From Nissolia schottii (lineage: Eukaryota; Streptophyta; Magnoliopsida; Fabales; Fabaceae): a stretch of DNA of 64,000 nucleotides. The translations under genes were made by a program, and so were the position numbers. Below are positions 23,923-36,075 of the stretch, one piece after another. Under the pieces are notes generated by a model. It was not told the DNA's origin and made no database searches. It saw only the letters and a program-made list of their open reading frames with translations. The stretch lies in the NCBI GenBank assembly GCA_003254905.1, contig QANU01064559.1, positions 888,313 to 952,312 of the forward strand. The letters run 5' to 3'. Positions within the stretch are counted from its first letter, which is position 1. The number at the start of each line of letters is the position of its first letter.

Positions 23923-26900
23923 ATGGCTCAACGCGCCGCCTCCGACACTCGCCTCCACCTCTCTCCTTCATCTCCATTGCAGATCTCCAAAGGTCTCTCT
24001 CTCTCTCTCTGTGTCGTGTGTTCTTTCTTGAGGTGTGTTTGGCAATACGTTTATTTTTGGAGCAGTAATCGCTTCAAGGAGAAGTTATCGCTTTGAGCTT
24101 TAAAATAAGCTAATCGAACGTCTGAACACGCATTTAGGCTCCATTCATTCATTTTTTTTTCATCCATCAGTTCACGCACCTTAAGCCCTAGCTTCTGCAG
24201 AGCCACGTTCTTGTGGTTTTCTTTTATTATTATTATTTCTATTTCTTTTGGAATGGGAATGAGCTTGGTTTTTTTTTTCTTTCTTTTTTATGTGTTCGAG
24301 TTTTAGGGTTTTGTGATTCTTCGTGTTTAATTGGTTTCGAGAGGTATGAGACATTCGCGATTTTTTTTTTTATTGCGAAGAAGAGGTTTTTTATTTGCTG
24401 CATTCAGCTGGATTCTGCACTGATATGATGTTGGTCTTTTTTTTTTCCCTTTTAGTTTTTGAAAATTTGATTTTTTTTTGTGGAATTTTCGATTTTGCCA
24501 TCATTTCTTAGCTCCAATTTTTAATTTTCCGATTCTCGTTTTCATTTCGGTTATTTATCAGTTTCCGCAACTAAACCGTAGCTTCCACGAGCCACTTCGG
24601 ATTTTTTTTAATATACTTTCCAAATCCCCCACACTTTATTTTTAATTCGCGAAAGCAGAACGCAGTTCGATTTTGTATTCGAGTTTTAGGGTTTTTGCTT
24701 TGTGTTACTAACACTTGTTTGATTGATTTCAATTTTCGCGTTCAAGAGGTTTTTACTAGCGGCATTGCTCTTGTTTCTTACCGATAGCCTTTTGTCTTTT
24801 TAGTATTTATAATTCTTTCGTTTGTGACTCAATTTTTCTTCCTGTGAATTTGAGGATTAGAAAGTTCAGATCTTTACACTGAACTAAACAGCACTCTTTC
24901 TTTTCAAAGCTATGCCTTGTTCTTAATATTTGATACTTTGAATTTTGAAATTTTTGCGCGACATTTTTTCCTGTAATCTTTGAGGACTATAAAATTTTGA
25001 GATTTACCATGAACTAAAAGGACTATAATGTTTGATACTTGGTTGCTTTCTGGTTTCCGTGTGGTTGAAATGGGGATAATAAGTAAACAACACTTTGGAT
25101 TAGTGTGCTGCCTCGTGATTGTTTGTAGTGTTGATTGATATACTGACTTATTGCGTGGCTTCTCTCACTATTTTTGGCATGATTGGTTAATGAATACATT
25201 ATTCTTTTTTTTGTTTTAAATTACCTTACGTAGATGTAAATATAAATTTGTTAAAACATGAACTGTGCATGCAGGTGATATTATCAACTCAACTTGCATC
25301 AGAAGAGTCTTCATGCCATTACTTTTAATATATTCCTGCTCTGGCCTAAGATATTTTATTAGCTTTTAAGCTGTGGCGTGCTTGATTTCAACTTAGTTGG
25401 CCTATTTTTTGAGATTGGGTAAATAGCCTTGATTCTTTTTTGATGCGTGATGCTTATATCCCTTTAATGCAGATGTTCAAGGCTCCGACAAACCTATGCC
25501 ACTTTCACCGCAGTGGCTTCTGCCAAAGCCTGGGGAGAGTAAATCTGCAACAGGAACTACGGTGTGTATGACTACCCCTGGATTTTTGTATTCTGGTCTG
25601 TTTGTAATTTTTTAAATTGCTTGCTTACTAGTAAGACTTGCATGTGCACCTATAGTATTCCGAAGTGCTTGATAATTTCTTCAAAGTTTTTTAGTCTCCC
25701 CTCCCCCCTTCTTATGCATGTGCCTCAGGAAAACCATGTAGTTTCAAGTCCACCATTTGGCCATCGCATGGAGACTGTTAAGACATCTGGAAATGGAGAG
25801 GACGTGCATGATACCCACAAGCGAAAGGATGTCTTTAGGCCATCCATGCTTGACTCAGAAAGTGGATGCCGTGATCGTTGGCGTGATGAAGAGCGAGACA
25901 CTAAATCCTCCATACGTAAGGATCGTTGGAGGGATGGAGACAAAGACCTTGGTGATGCTAGGAGAGTGGATCGTTGGACAGAAAATTTGTCTGCAAAGAA
26001 CTTTGGAGACACACGTCGCGGTACATCTGATAAATGGAATGATTCAGGAAACAGGGAAACTAACTTTGATCAGCGGCGTGAGAGTAAGTGGAACACACGC
26101 TGGGGTCCTGATAATAAGGAGCCAGAAGGTCTTCGTGAAAAATGGAGCGACTCTGGAAAAGATGGTGATGTACATCTGGACAAAGGCTTGTCTCACATTT
26201 CCAGTCATGGAAAGGATGAAAGGGAGGGAGATCATTATCGCCCGTGGAGACCTAGTTTCTCACAAGGCCGTGGAAGGGCAGAACCTCCCCATCCCCAAAT
26301 TTCAACACCAAACAAACAAACCTCTACATCTCTTTATGGGCGTGGCCGTGGGGAGAATGCATCCCTGGGCTTTACTCTTGGACATGGCCGTTCTGGCTCT
26401 GGTGGCAGCTCTATGAACAACACTTACCCTGGAACTGTGTCGGATAAAGTTGAAAGCTGGCAAGGTGTGCAAGGAGAACCTTGCCCCTTCAGATATAACA
26501 GGACAAAGTTGCTTGATGTGTACAGAGTGACTAATTTGGGTACAAATAGAAAACTAGTTGATGATTTTGTGCAGGTATCTAATCTTACACAGGATGAACC
26601 ATTGGAGCCTCTTGCTCTTTTGACACCAAATTCTGAGGAACTGGTAATTGATAGTTTTGTTTCTCCTCTTCTTTTGACTCAATCCTGTTGTCATTTCAAG
26701 TTGTTTAGTGAATTGCTTTTCTGTTTGTACAGTCTGTCTTAAAGGGTATTGAAAAAGGGGAAATCACTAGTAGTGGTGCACCTCAGGTGCCAAAAGATGG
26801 AAGGAGCTCAACAGATTTTATGCATACAAGACGAATGAAGCCTGGAAGTGCACCTCTCCAAGGTACATTCTGGGTATTAATTTATAGATCACTTCAGGTG

Positions 26901-29900
26901 CAGGATTGCTTTAGTAACTGGGTTGTGAATAATTATAGAAACTAATTGTCTGTCATTCTGAAAGGAAGCTATATTATTCTCTCACAAGGCTCTTTGAATA
27001 AAAAGACAACACAGTTATAGCTCTAAAATAAATATGAAAAATTATAGGATTCTACATTATTCTGATAGGATATAAAAGTGAATGTATGGTTAATGGAAAA
27101 AAGTAAATAAAGCCCTATAATATAAATAGGGTATTTTAAAATGTCATCACCCAACACAACATAGTATTGCTTGTTTTCTGGATTTTCAAAGTGTTATTTT
27201 TCTTACCCTGTATATAGCTCAGATTGTTTGAGTTTTGATAGCCTACATTCTTGAAGAGTAATGGGTGGCTATGAGTTTGGTCACATGCTTTCTGTTCTTT
27301 AGTAATAATTTCCCCTCTACTTGATTTTTCTGCTTCTGCCAAGTTGTACTACATTATTTGTTGTGCATTCTCATTTGGTTTCCTATTTAATTTGTGTTTG
27401 TTAAATTACTACTTTGTTTATATGTACTATACATTTCGGCTTTTCACAATTCTCTCTGTATCGACTCACGGAGTTTCCAAAAAATGTCTTTGTACAGATA
27501 GAGGCGAAGAAGGAGATTCTTACAGTGTGGCTGATGAGGTACCTAGTAATCGAGATTCATCCTATGATGGAAATAGTTCTGTTCATGGCATTGCATGGCG
27601 AGCCATGCCAATGGGTGAACAAGGAACTGCTCGCATGCATGACAATAGAGATGTGCCTAGTGATGTTCGGTCAAGAAATCTGGATTATGTATCTGACTCC
27701 AAAGATATTGGTAAGTGGCAATCGAGTGAAGATCCTATTATTAAGAGGCAGCTATCTGGCGTTTTGGACAGCGAACTTGCAACCAGGAGAGTAGTGCAGA
27801 CTGCTCCAGAGGAGTTGTCCCTTTTCTACAAGGACCCTAAAGGTCAAATTCAGGGTCCATTCAAAGGAATTGATGTTATTGGATGGTTTGAAGCTGGATA
27901 TTTTGGTATTGATTTACCCGTTCGTCTGGAAAATTCAGCAGCTGACTCACCATGGTTATCTCTTGGCGATGTCATGCCCCATTTACGAGCTAAAGCCCGA
28001 CCACCACCAGGGTTTTCTGCACCGAAACCAAATGACTTTACCGATATACCTGGCCATCCAAATTCCAGTCCTTTTGGGAATACCCTAGCCGGTTTCAGTG
28101 AGGTTGAGATGTTAAGAAGTGATCCTAGGCTTAGGCAAAGTTCTGCTACTGAAGCTGAAAATCGATATCTCGAGTCACTTATGTCTGGTAACAAGGGCAG
28201 TCTTCTGCTTGAAAGTATGACATTATCTGAAGGTTCATAACTGTTTTGACATGCATTTATTTGGCATCTTTAATTTTTTTTTTCTTTCTGTATACTTATT
28301 TTTTGAGATCACCAACTTCTATTCCTGCTTTGATATGTGCATTTCAGGCTTACAAGGGCTTATTGGAAATAATTCTGGTAATCATGGTCCACCTGGAGTA
28401 GATGGTGGGAACAACCTTTACTTGCTGGCCAAGAGTTTGGCATTGGAACGACAGAGGTCCTTACCCAGTCCTTACCCGTATTGGCCGGGGCGAGAAGCAG
28501 CCTCCCTTGCACCAAAGTCGGATATTGGCCTGGATGCATCACTGCATTCAAAATTATTGTCTTCAGTGAGTGACAATTCTCGCCAACCTCAATCCCAGAA
28601 TTCTGAGTTGATGTCAGTAATCCAGGGGTTATCTGACAGGACATCTGCAGGCTTAAACAATGGTGCTGCCGGATGGCCAAATTATCCCGTACAGGGTGGA
28701 TTGGATCCTCTTCAGAACAATATTGATTTACATCATGATCAGAATTTTCCACGAGTGCCATTTGGAATTCAACAGCAAAGGCTGCAAGCACAAAACCAAT
28801 TATCTTTAAGTAATTTACTAGCTCAAGCTGCCGATGGGCCATCTAGTACTTTGACTGCAGAGAAGCTACTCTCTTCTGGTTTATCCCAAGATCCCCAAAT
28901 ATTGAATATTTTGCAACAGCAATACTTAATGCAGTTGCATTCTCAGGAAGCTGCTCCAGCACAGCAGATGCCATTGTTAGAAAAACTCCTGTTGCTGAAG
29001 CAGCAGCAGAAGCATGAGGAGCAGCAGCAGTTATTGCGACAGCAGCAGCAGCAACTCCTTTCTCAAGTGCTGCAGGACCAACAGTCTAACCAGCGCTTTG
29101 CTGATTCATCTTATGGACATTTGCAGGGTGATGCAATACCAATGGGGAATTTGCACATGGATCCTTCTCAACTTAAACCACAAGAGATTTTTCCCATGAA
29201 CTCTCAGACACAGATTCCCACTTTGCGTGATGAACTTGGTACTAATTCTTTGAACTTACCTGTGAAAGTTAGCCAAGAAATTAGTTATAGTGTAAGCAGT
29301 GAAGCTTCTCCTATAAATCTGCCGCACCAATTGTTTGGGAATCCTGGCCCTCAGAAAAACTGGGGCCCTACAGTTGCTGAACAAAGTAGTGACAAGTATC
29401 ATACGGAGATGATCCCCTCATCAACTCTTGTTGAAAGTTCCCTATTTCAAGATCAGAACAGATTCAAAGAGGAACCCCACATTGCACCGGAACCTCTTTC
29501 TGTTTCTGACTCTACCGCTGCTAAGTCCGTGGAGCAGGTGCTAGACAACACCTGTAGACCTGATGGTACTGTAATGACTGCAATTAAGCCTGGTGAGAAT
29601 TCTGGTCATATTCATTGTGAACCTTTTGTTCCTACATGTTCAACTGGATCTAGTGGGATTGAAATGCCACCAGTTGGTATGGATGTGAAGGTCAAATCAG
29701 ATATTGTGCCTGAAGTGCTGAAGGTTGGAGGCGAGAGCAACAATGTTGAAGCACATGAGCCTAAAAAGGCTACCGAGAAGAAATCTAAGAAGCAAAAATC
29801 TTCAAAATCACAGTCTTCTGATCAAGCAAAGGGATTGCTAAAAAATGTGACGCCGCAGCCGTCAAAGCAATCAGAATCTGTAAAGCCAAATTCTAGAGAT

Positions 29901-32900
29901 ATAAATTTCGGGGGAGTTAACAAGGGTGAACCCATATATGAAAATCATCTGCAACAAACAAGAGGTAAGGGTAACCAGAGTGGAGTTGCTATCATGGAGG
30001 CAGCTGATTATGAAGTTCATGGCCTGCCTGCTAGTGTTCCTGGAAGCATAACTGAATCGGTTGTTGGGGATGAGTCCAAGGTAGTTGGTTCTGTTTGTTC
30101 ACAGAATACTGAGTTACCTGCAGGACGAGCTTGGAAACCTGCTCCTGGTGTCAAAGCAAAGTCTTTATTAGAAATTCAACAGGAAGAACAAAGAAAGGCA
30201 GAGGCTGAAATGCATGTTTCTGAGATTGCCACTTCTGTGAGTTCGATGAGTCTGTCAGCTCCCTGGGCTGGGGTTGTGGTCAATCCAGACTCTGTGAAGG
30301 TATCTGGTCAAAGTCACAGAGAAGATGGCAATGTAGAACATCTGCTTAAACCTGAAACTTCTCATAATCTTAAGAGCAAGAAAAGTCCGCTACATGATCT
30401 ATTGGCAGAAGAAGTCTTAAAAAAATCTAATGAAATAGACGCTGATGTTCCATATAGTACATCAACCTCACAAAATATAGCTGTCCAGTCAGAATCACAT
30501 GAATCACTTGATGATTCAAAGTTCATTGAGGCAAAAGATAGCAAAAAAGGGCGAAAAAAGTCAACAAAATCTAAGGGTTCGGGGTCTAAAGCCTCAGTGC
30601 CTGTTGCATCTGGTGAAGTGCCCATAGCTTCAAGCCCCATTGAAAAAGGAAAAGTCTCCCGCTCTTCACAGCAGGAGAAAGAAGTATTGCCTGCCATCCC
30701 TACCGGACCCTCTTTGGGAGATTTTGTTCTTTGGAAAGGAGAGCGAGAGCTGCCCAGCCCATCTCCTTCTCCAGCATGGTCTACTGATTCTGGTAGGGTT
30801 CCTAAACCAACTTCATTAAGGGACATTCTAAAGGAGCAGGAGAAAAAGTCTTCTTATGCAGTGCCAGCAAGCCCAATGCCTACCCCACAGAAAGTACAGC
30901 CTGCCCAGTCCACGTGGAATAGTGGTGGTTCTTCGCGGTCAATTTCAGCTTCCTCTCCATCTAAAGCCGCCTCTCCAATCCAGATAAACTCTCATGCTTC
31001 TTCTCAGTCAAAATACAAAGGGGATGATGACTTGTTCTGGGGTCCAGTTGAGCAGCAATCTAAGCAGGAAACTAAGCAGTATGATTTATCACTTATCTGT
31101 GCCATTTATATTTTGCATACTTTGTTTTGATTCTTTTACTCTTGGAAAAAGTGTTTCAGCTAAAATTTCTCTAAACATTTTAGTCTTTTAGCAATTTTTG
31201 CTAGCAACATAAGCTAATTTAATTGCGCAGTCAAGTAGTTTAATATATGCCGTGTTCTGCTTGCAACTATTTGACATTATTCTTGGGTAGTTTCTATGGT
31301 ATTTCTTTCTTTATATTGTTTGGCTTTGGCTTCTTATAATTATGCATGCATAGTGTGCAAGCAATCAAATTCTGTTCCATGTCACGTTGAACATGCTAAT
31401 TAAAAATGGATTTATTTTGGCTAAGGCTATGTTTGGGAGGGTTGCTAAGGAGGGGAGTGGCTAGGAAGGGAAGGGATAAGGTTAAATGAATTTTGTTTGG
31501 CAGTGATTTAGTATGAGGGAGTAGAATGGCCAAGGAGGGAAACCTTCGTCCCTCCCTTGCTACCCAAAGCAATCATTTTTTGATCCTCCAAACTGTGGTG
31601 GGGTCAAGGAGGGAAGAGAGTGGCATGGTTAGTCCCTTCCACTTTTTGCCTTCCCCTTGTCCATTATTAAGTATTCCCTCCCATCATCAATAAAACTCCC
31701 AAACAATACCCTAAGGGTGATTAAGGAGTTTACTTAACTGGATAGTGGGATTACTAGGTTTGATGTGGATCTGTGTTATGTGTACCTATTCCTCTTGCCC
31801 CTTTCCCTTCTAGGGGATTGAAGAAGTGTGTGCCCTTCCCTAAAATTCCTTTAACAGTTGCAAGGGCTGTAAGGGCAGTGGATTCAATTTAAATCTTGAA
31901 TATTCCAAAGTAACACATTCGACAGCAGTGGCTGACTTGTTTTCACAATATCCTGTTTTGATGGAAAGAGTTGATGAGCTGTTATTGTTTTTTTTTTTTT
32001 TTTGGGTCGTCTTTGAAAGCAGGTCAGATTTCCCTCAGCTTGCAAGCCAGGGGAGCTGGGGGTCAAAAAATGTACCCATCAAAGGGAATTCATCTGGATC
32101 ATTAACTCGGCAGAAATCAGCGAGTGGCAAACCAACTGAACAGCGATCTCTATTATCATCATCACCTGCCTCGTCTCAATTGATGCTGAAATCGAAAAAA
32201 GATGTGATGACTAAGCATTCTGGTAAAAAATATTAATTGCTCTTTTTTTTCATTATTTCAAATTTAGTGCGTTAGAAGTCCTTTTTGCTCAGTAGCTCTG
32301 TCTGTGATAAAGCCGTTCACTTAATCTGTGTAAATGGATGAAGATGATACTCTAGATACTGACCTATTGTTTCTTTTGGAATTTTTCAGAGGCCACGGGC
32401 TTCAGAGATTGGTGTGAGAGTGAGTGTGTTCGGCTTATTGGGACAAAAGGTAAGTGAACAATTTTATCGTTTGCTTGCTGACAAGCTGAATGCTGTTTTA
32501 TTAGTGTGAAGTGTTAATCCAGATATTGGTTTTTGAATCGAACATTGCTTCTTTTCTTGGGTGGTTGTGGAAGTTCAAGTAATGAACCTGCATGTAGTCT
32601 AGCATTTGCTTGTCATGTTACTACCATGCATTATGTTTGATTATATATGATGTATGTTGACTCTTCTTTTGATGGGTTTACAGATACAAGTTTCCTTGAA
32701 TTTTGCTTGAAGCAATCCAGATCTGAAGCCGAGATGTTTCTCATTGAAAACCTAGGATCATATGACCCTGACCATCAATTCATTGACAAATTCCTCAATT
32801 ACAAGGAGTTGTTACCAACAGATGTTTTGGAAATTGCCTTTCAGAGTAGGACTGATCAGAAAGCTACCGGACTCGGTGCCGGAGGTTTGCTATCTTCAAA

Positions 32901-33057
32901 TGCAGGTACACAGGATGTGGACCTCACTGAAGGATCCTCCAAAGGAGGAGGAAAGAAGAAAGGAAAGAAAGGGAAAAAGGTTAGCCCTTCAGTTTTGGGA
33001 TTTAATGTTGTGAGTAACAGGATCATGATGGGTGAGATTCAGACAGTAGAAGATTAA
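23923..33057 (+). CDS. EXA1: GYF-domain protein, EXA1-like translational regulator
   Basis: Nine exons join in phase: 23923-23992, 25473-25561, 25729-26643, 26733-26862, 27498-28232, 28348-31078, 32023-32222, 32390-32449 and 32684-33057 (5,304 nt, 1767 aa). The N-terminus has the family motif PLSPQWLLPKPGESK. RDRW/DRW repeats and an RGRG-rich stretch follow. The sequence YNRTKLL (Y309) fits the canonical eIF4E-binding motif Y-x4-L-phi. The GYF domain (about 509-565) has LFYKDPKGQIQGPF and WFEAGYF, the hydrophobic pocket that binds proline-rich peptides. A Gln-rich segment lies near 860-890. A conserved C-terminal block is FRDWCESECVRLIG through FLEFCLKQS, with a Gly/Lys-rich tail. The Arabidopsis homolog EXA1 (also PSIG1/MUSE11) is a cytoplasmic eIF4E-binding protein that represses translation of immune receptors and is needed for potexvirus accumulation. 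Intron 1 is long (1.5 kb), and intron 6 carries a MITE. Confidence 0.95.
31425..31711. mobile_element. PIF/Harbinger-type (Tourist-like) MITE in EXA1 intron 6
   Basis: The left end GGCTATGTTTGGGAG and the complement of the right end, GGGTATTGTTTGGGAG, are inverted repeats. TAA flanks both sides (31422-31424 and 31712-31714), the 3-bp duplication typical of PIF/Harbinger. The 287-bp body (GGGAGG/CCCTCC-rich) has no coding capacity. It lies inside the 31079-32022 intron, well clear of both splice sites. Confidence 0.8.
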
Positions 33058-33908
33058 GGTTAATGGAGGACCTTTCTTTTTAGGCACGAGGTTAATGGAG
33101 GACCTAGTTGCATGCGGTAGATGTAAATACATTTTGGTCGTACATTGTAAATTCCTTTTTTTGCCGATTTAGGAATTTTTTTTATTAAATTCCTTTATAA
33201 CAAACGGTTGCAGCATTTATTGGATCTGCTTAACCAATTTTGCCATCTTGATGTAGGAGTTTGTTTGACGTCCCTTTGATCATGCTGAGAATGATATAAT
33301 CTTATGTTATCCTTTAATTTAATTCAATTCATTTGCTTTTCAAGCCTAGAGGAATACTTTTTGTGTGATGTCATTTTAATCTTTTAATAGTTGTTACTAG
33401 TAATTAACTTCAGCAGGTAGAATGGGTTTTCTAGATGCACATTTTTCAAATCATTATCGGAGAAAGATGGGTGTGACGTTTCAACATTTTCTTTTCTAAT
33501 TTTTCTGAAGCAACGACTTTCACTGAGGCTTGCAGAAATGCTTACAATGCTCGTATAATGTTTATTTTATGCTGAACCTTGTTCTGTTATGATCTTTCTT
33601 TTTAATATCGTTAGATTGCAAAAAAATATTATTCTACAATGAACTGTGTTTCAAATCCAATGATGAAGACCTAAGTGACTGTCAATCCGTCGGTTCTTTA
33701 TCCCGTGCGCACTTACAAATGTTGAATTTTGAGTGTGCGCCCTCTTATGACCAGTAGGTGTTGGTTACTTGTTATTTTATATTAAACGAAATATGAAAAG
33801 GACATGTATAGCCTTTTGTGAAATTTTGAAACTCTCCCTTAACTTGTAAATGAGAGCTTAGAGACAATGACACCGTTGAATCCTCACTTGTTAACTGAGT
33901 CGACTCAG
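33058..33908. other. 3' UTR and spacer after the EXA1-like gene
   Basis: Likely 3' UTR of the upstream gene for the first few hundred bases (a near-repeat of GGTTAATGGAGGACCT occurs at 33058 and 33090). Then comes AT-rich spacer with no gene seen. Confidence 0.5.
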
Positions 33909-34180
33909 CCAGTCACCACCTACATCTCTCTCACCTTCTACTTTAACTTACCGTCCTCCACCATCCACGCCACAGCCCTCTTCTCCTTCTAAAGCCCTTA
34001 CTCTGGCCCTTTCTTCCTCGACGCTCGCTCCCTCATTGTCCACTTTGCCCCCGTCCCAGCCACCTATTCTCTGATCATCAAGGGCTCCAAGCTCACCCTC
34101 TTCGCCTACTCCTCCTCTCTACTTTCCTTCTCCACCTCCCCTTCTTCCATCGTGCTCCAATGGCTCCTCTTTCATGATAA
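33909..34180 (+). pseudogene. Unidentified coding-like fragment with one internal stop
   Basis: A C-rich island in AT-rich DNA reads TYISLTFYFNLPSSTIHATA, then a TAA stop at about 33993, then PYSGPFFLDARSLIVHFAPV and YSLIIKGSKLTLFAYSSS in the same frame. The codon composition looks like exon sequence and the frame stays open for about 55 codons after the stop. I do not recognise the protein. No ATG or splice pattern convinces me, so it is probably a gene fragment captured or left behind. It directly abuts the left copy of the 7SL segmental duplication. Confidence 0.3.
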
Positions 34181-34898
34181 TAGTAATGTAATGTACAAAA
34201 ATATACAAACAATAGCAGACCAACCTTGGTAACATTTTACACAACTATGTTATATCTCAATTTTCAACCCTGAAACCTTTACATAATACTACTTATTTCA
34301 TTCGGGAAGTAACACTAAGAAAGGGTTAAAGTGAGAGATTTTGGAATGTGTTTTGTTCATAAATGATCCTCTTCAGCACAATGAAGGATTTCTCATCATT
34401 GGTTATTGCCAATTGTAGTGTCCAAGCTACTTTCTGCTTGCTTCATTTTTCTTGATACCCTGATGTTCTGCACATGTTGATAATGAAATCGTGACTATTA
34501 TCCTAAAGAACTGAACAAGTAATAACATGATTAATTTTTCTGTTGGGAAATATCCAAACCGTAGTTTGAGAAGAAGATTATCTCTTATAATTTTTGTCAA
34601 AACCATGACTTTGGAGTTCCAAACAAAAACCCAAATACACATCTATTATCTGCTAGCCATTTCATCCCAAAGGAACAAGTTAAAGGGTGAAATTCACATG
34701 TCAATGATAATATATAAAGATCATTTCATGACAAGTGGGAGAAAACAGGTCTGTTGGCTTAATTATTATAAAATAAATCGAAACTTAGATTCAATGCATT
34801 TTGTTTATCATACACATTTCAATTATTCTGTTTCTCATAGATAAGACAAAGGGTCTTATTACCTATGTCAATAAGGAACCTGTTTCTGCATTTTGAAG

Positions 34899-34940
34899 TC
34901 CCACATTGGGCAGAACAAAAAGAACTTTAGTCTTTATAAA
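34899..34940 (+). promoter_or_regulatory. USE + TATA promoter of 7SL copy A
   Basis: TCCCACATTG at 34899-34908 matches the plant upstream sequence element (consensus RTCCCACATCG). TTTATAAA lies about 25 bp downstream (34933-34940), and the RNA starts about 24 bp after that. This spacing is the RNA polymerase III type used by plant 7SL and U6 genes. Confidence 0.85.
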
Positions 34941-34963
34941 GCTTCTGACAAGTCTGTCAGCAT

Positions 34964-35265
34964 GCCGAGTTGGGTAGCGCCAGCTTGTGACCCGAGTGGG
35001 GGCACCTAAGGTGATGGGACAATGCCATGGCTCCGCCAGGCTGGGCCATTGGCTTGCAATTAGCTAGCCTGCCCGCTCCAAGTTGAGAGTTGAGCCATGG
35101 GGTTTAACTGAAAGGATAGGTCCCATGGCTCATAGAATGGAGGGCACAGCGTGAGGCTGGTTTCACAGAGCAGCGAACACCTCCTACTCCTAACAGTGGA
35201 GGGATAACAGGCTGCTGCACCTCTGACCCACAATGCCTGGTGGGCCTTGCAACTTGAACCATCAC
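34964..35265 (+). ncRNA. 7SL (SRP) RNA, copy A
   Basis: 7SL RNA is the scaffold of the signal recognition particle that targets nascent secretory proteins to the ER. This ~302-nt unit starts GCCGAGTTGGGTAGCGCCAG and carries the plant Alu-domain sequence CCCGAGTGGGGGCACCTAAG. Its S-domain contains TTTCACAGAGCAGCGAACACC, with the GAGCAG of helix 8, where SRP54 binds. A run of seven Ts (35266-35272) ends the gene, as expected for polymerase III. The length matches plant 7SL (about 300 nt). Together with the upstream USE/TATA it looks functional. The exact 5' and 3' ends are inferred. Confidence 0.88.
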
Positions 35266-35705
35266 TTTTTTTCAATATTTTTGAAGTTAAAGTCTCATGT
35301 CAATCGCTTCTCGTAGTCATCACATTTTCCAGTTTTTCGCAAAAATGTTGCCAATATTTTTCTTTTTATCAAATTATATCTTAAGAAACTTTTGATTATA
35401 AACTGTTTGTAATCTTAAATAAACTAATCCAAACATATACAAAGCTACATCATTGTCTATTTATCATAGAAGAGGAAATCAATCAACAAGCATCAAGCAA
35501 ATTAAAATAAATCCAATTCCACAAATAACAACAAAAGGGCACGTTCCCTTGATGCCATTTGGAATTGTAAAATTAAGTTAAAGATGGAACAATGCCACAA
35601 ACCAAGGGTTTGTTCAAATTGCAAGTTCGAATATGGAATGGAAAATCCATTAAAAAAGAACCTTAAAAATGGAAGACAGTACAATAAATTAATAATTTCC
35701 AAAAA

Positions 35706-36010
35706 GGTAACAGTCCAAGTAGCCAGGCCCACCAGGCTTTGTGTTGACCAGAGGTGGAGCAGCCTGTTATCCCTCCACTGTTAGGAGTAGGAGGTGTTCG
35801 CTGCTCTGTGAAACCAGCCTCACGCTGTGAGCTCCATTCTATGAGCCATGGGACCTATCCTTTCAGTTAAACCCCATGGCTCAACTCTCAACTTGGAGCG
35901 GGCAGGCTAGCTAATTACAAGCCACTGGCCCAGCCTGGCGGAGCCAAGGCATTGTCCCATCACCTTAGGTGCCCCCACTCGGGTCACAAGCTGGCGCTAC
36001 CCAACTCAGC
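35706..36010 (-). ncRNA. 7SL (SRP) RNA, copy B, inverted
   Basis: Minus-strand copy of the same ~300-nt unit, lying between copies A and C in the opposite orientation. It keeps the CCCGAGTGGGGGCACCTAAG block and the GAGCAG helix-8 sequence. Differences include a 5' end GCTGAG instead of GCCGAG and a changed 3' end (GACTGTTACC rather than GACCATCAC) before a five-T run at 35701-35705. The 5' change and the altered tail leave open whether it is functional or a decaying copy, although its promoter is intact. Confidence 0.82.
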
Positions 36011-36033
36011 ATACTGACAGCCTTGTTAGAAGG

Positions 36034-36075
36034 TTTATAAAGGCTAAAGTGCTTCTTGTTCTGCCCAATGTGGGA
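36034..36075 (-). promoter_or_regulatory. USE + TATA promoter of 7SL copy B
   Basis: On the minus strand TCCCACATTG (36066-36075) is followed by TTTATAAA (36034-36041), with the same spacing to the RNA start as in the other two copies. Confidence 0.82.

Larger units (their letters stand above)
34165..35540 (+). repeat. Segmental duplication, left copy (contains 7SL copy A)
   Basis: This is collinear with about 36385-37935. Shared blocks in order are AATGTACAAA-ATATACAAACAATAGCA, ACTTATTTCATTxGGGAAGTAAC, GCTTGCTTCATTTTTCTTGAT, the 7SL unit, TATCTTAAGAxACTTTTGATT and AAATCAATCAACAAGCA. By eye similarity is roughly 80-90%, highest across the 7SL RNA. Confidence 0.8.

Noticed and set aside
35060-35275. 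Open frames on both strands within 7SL copies
   Set aside because: Chance frames in a structured RNA gene; the USE, TATA and T-run define a polymerase III unit.
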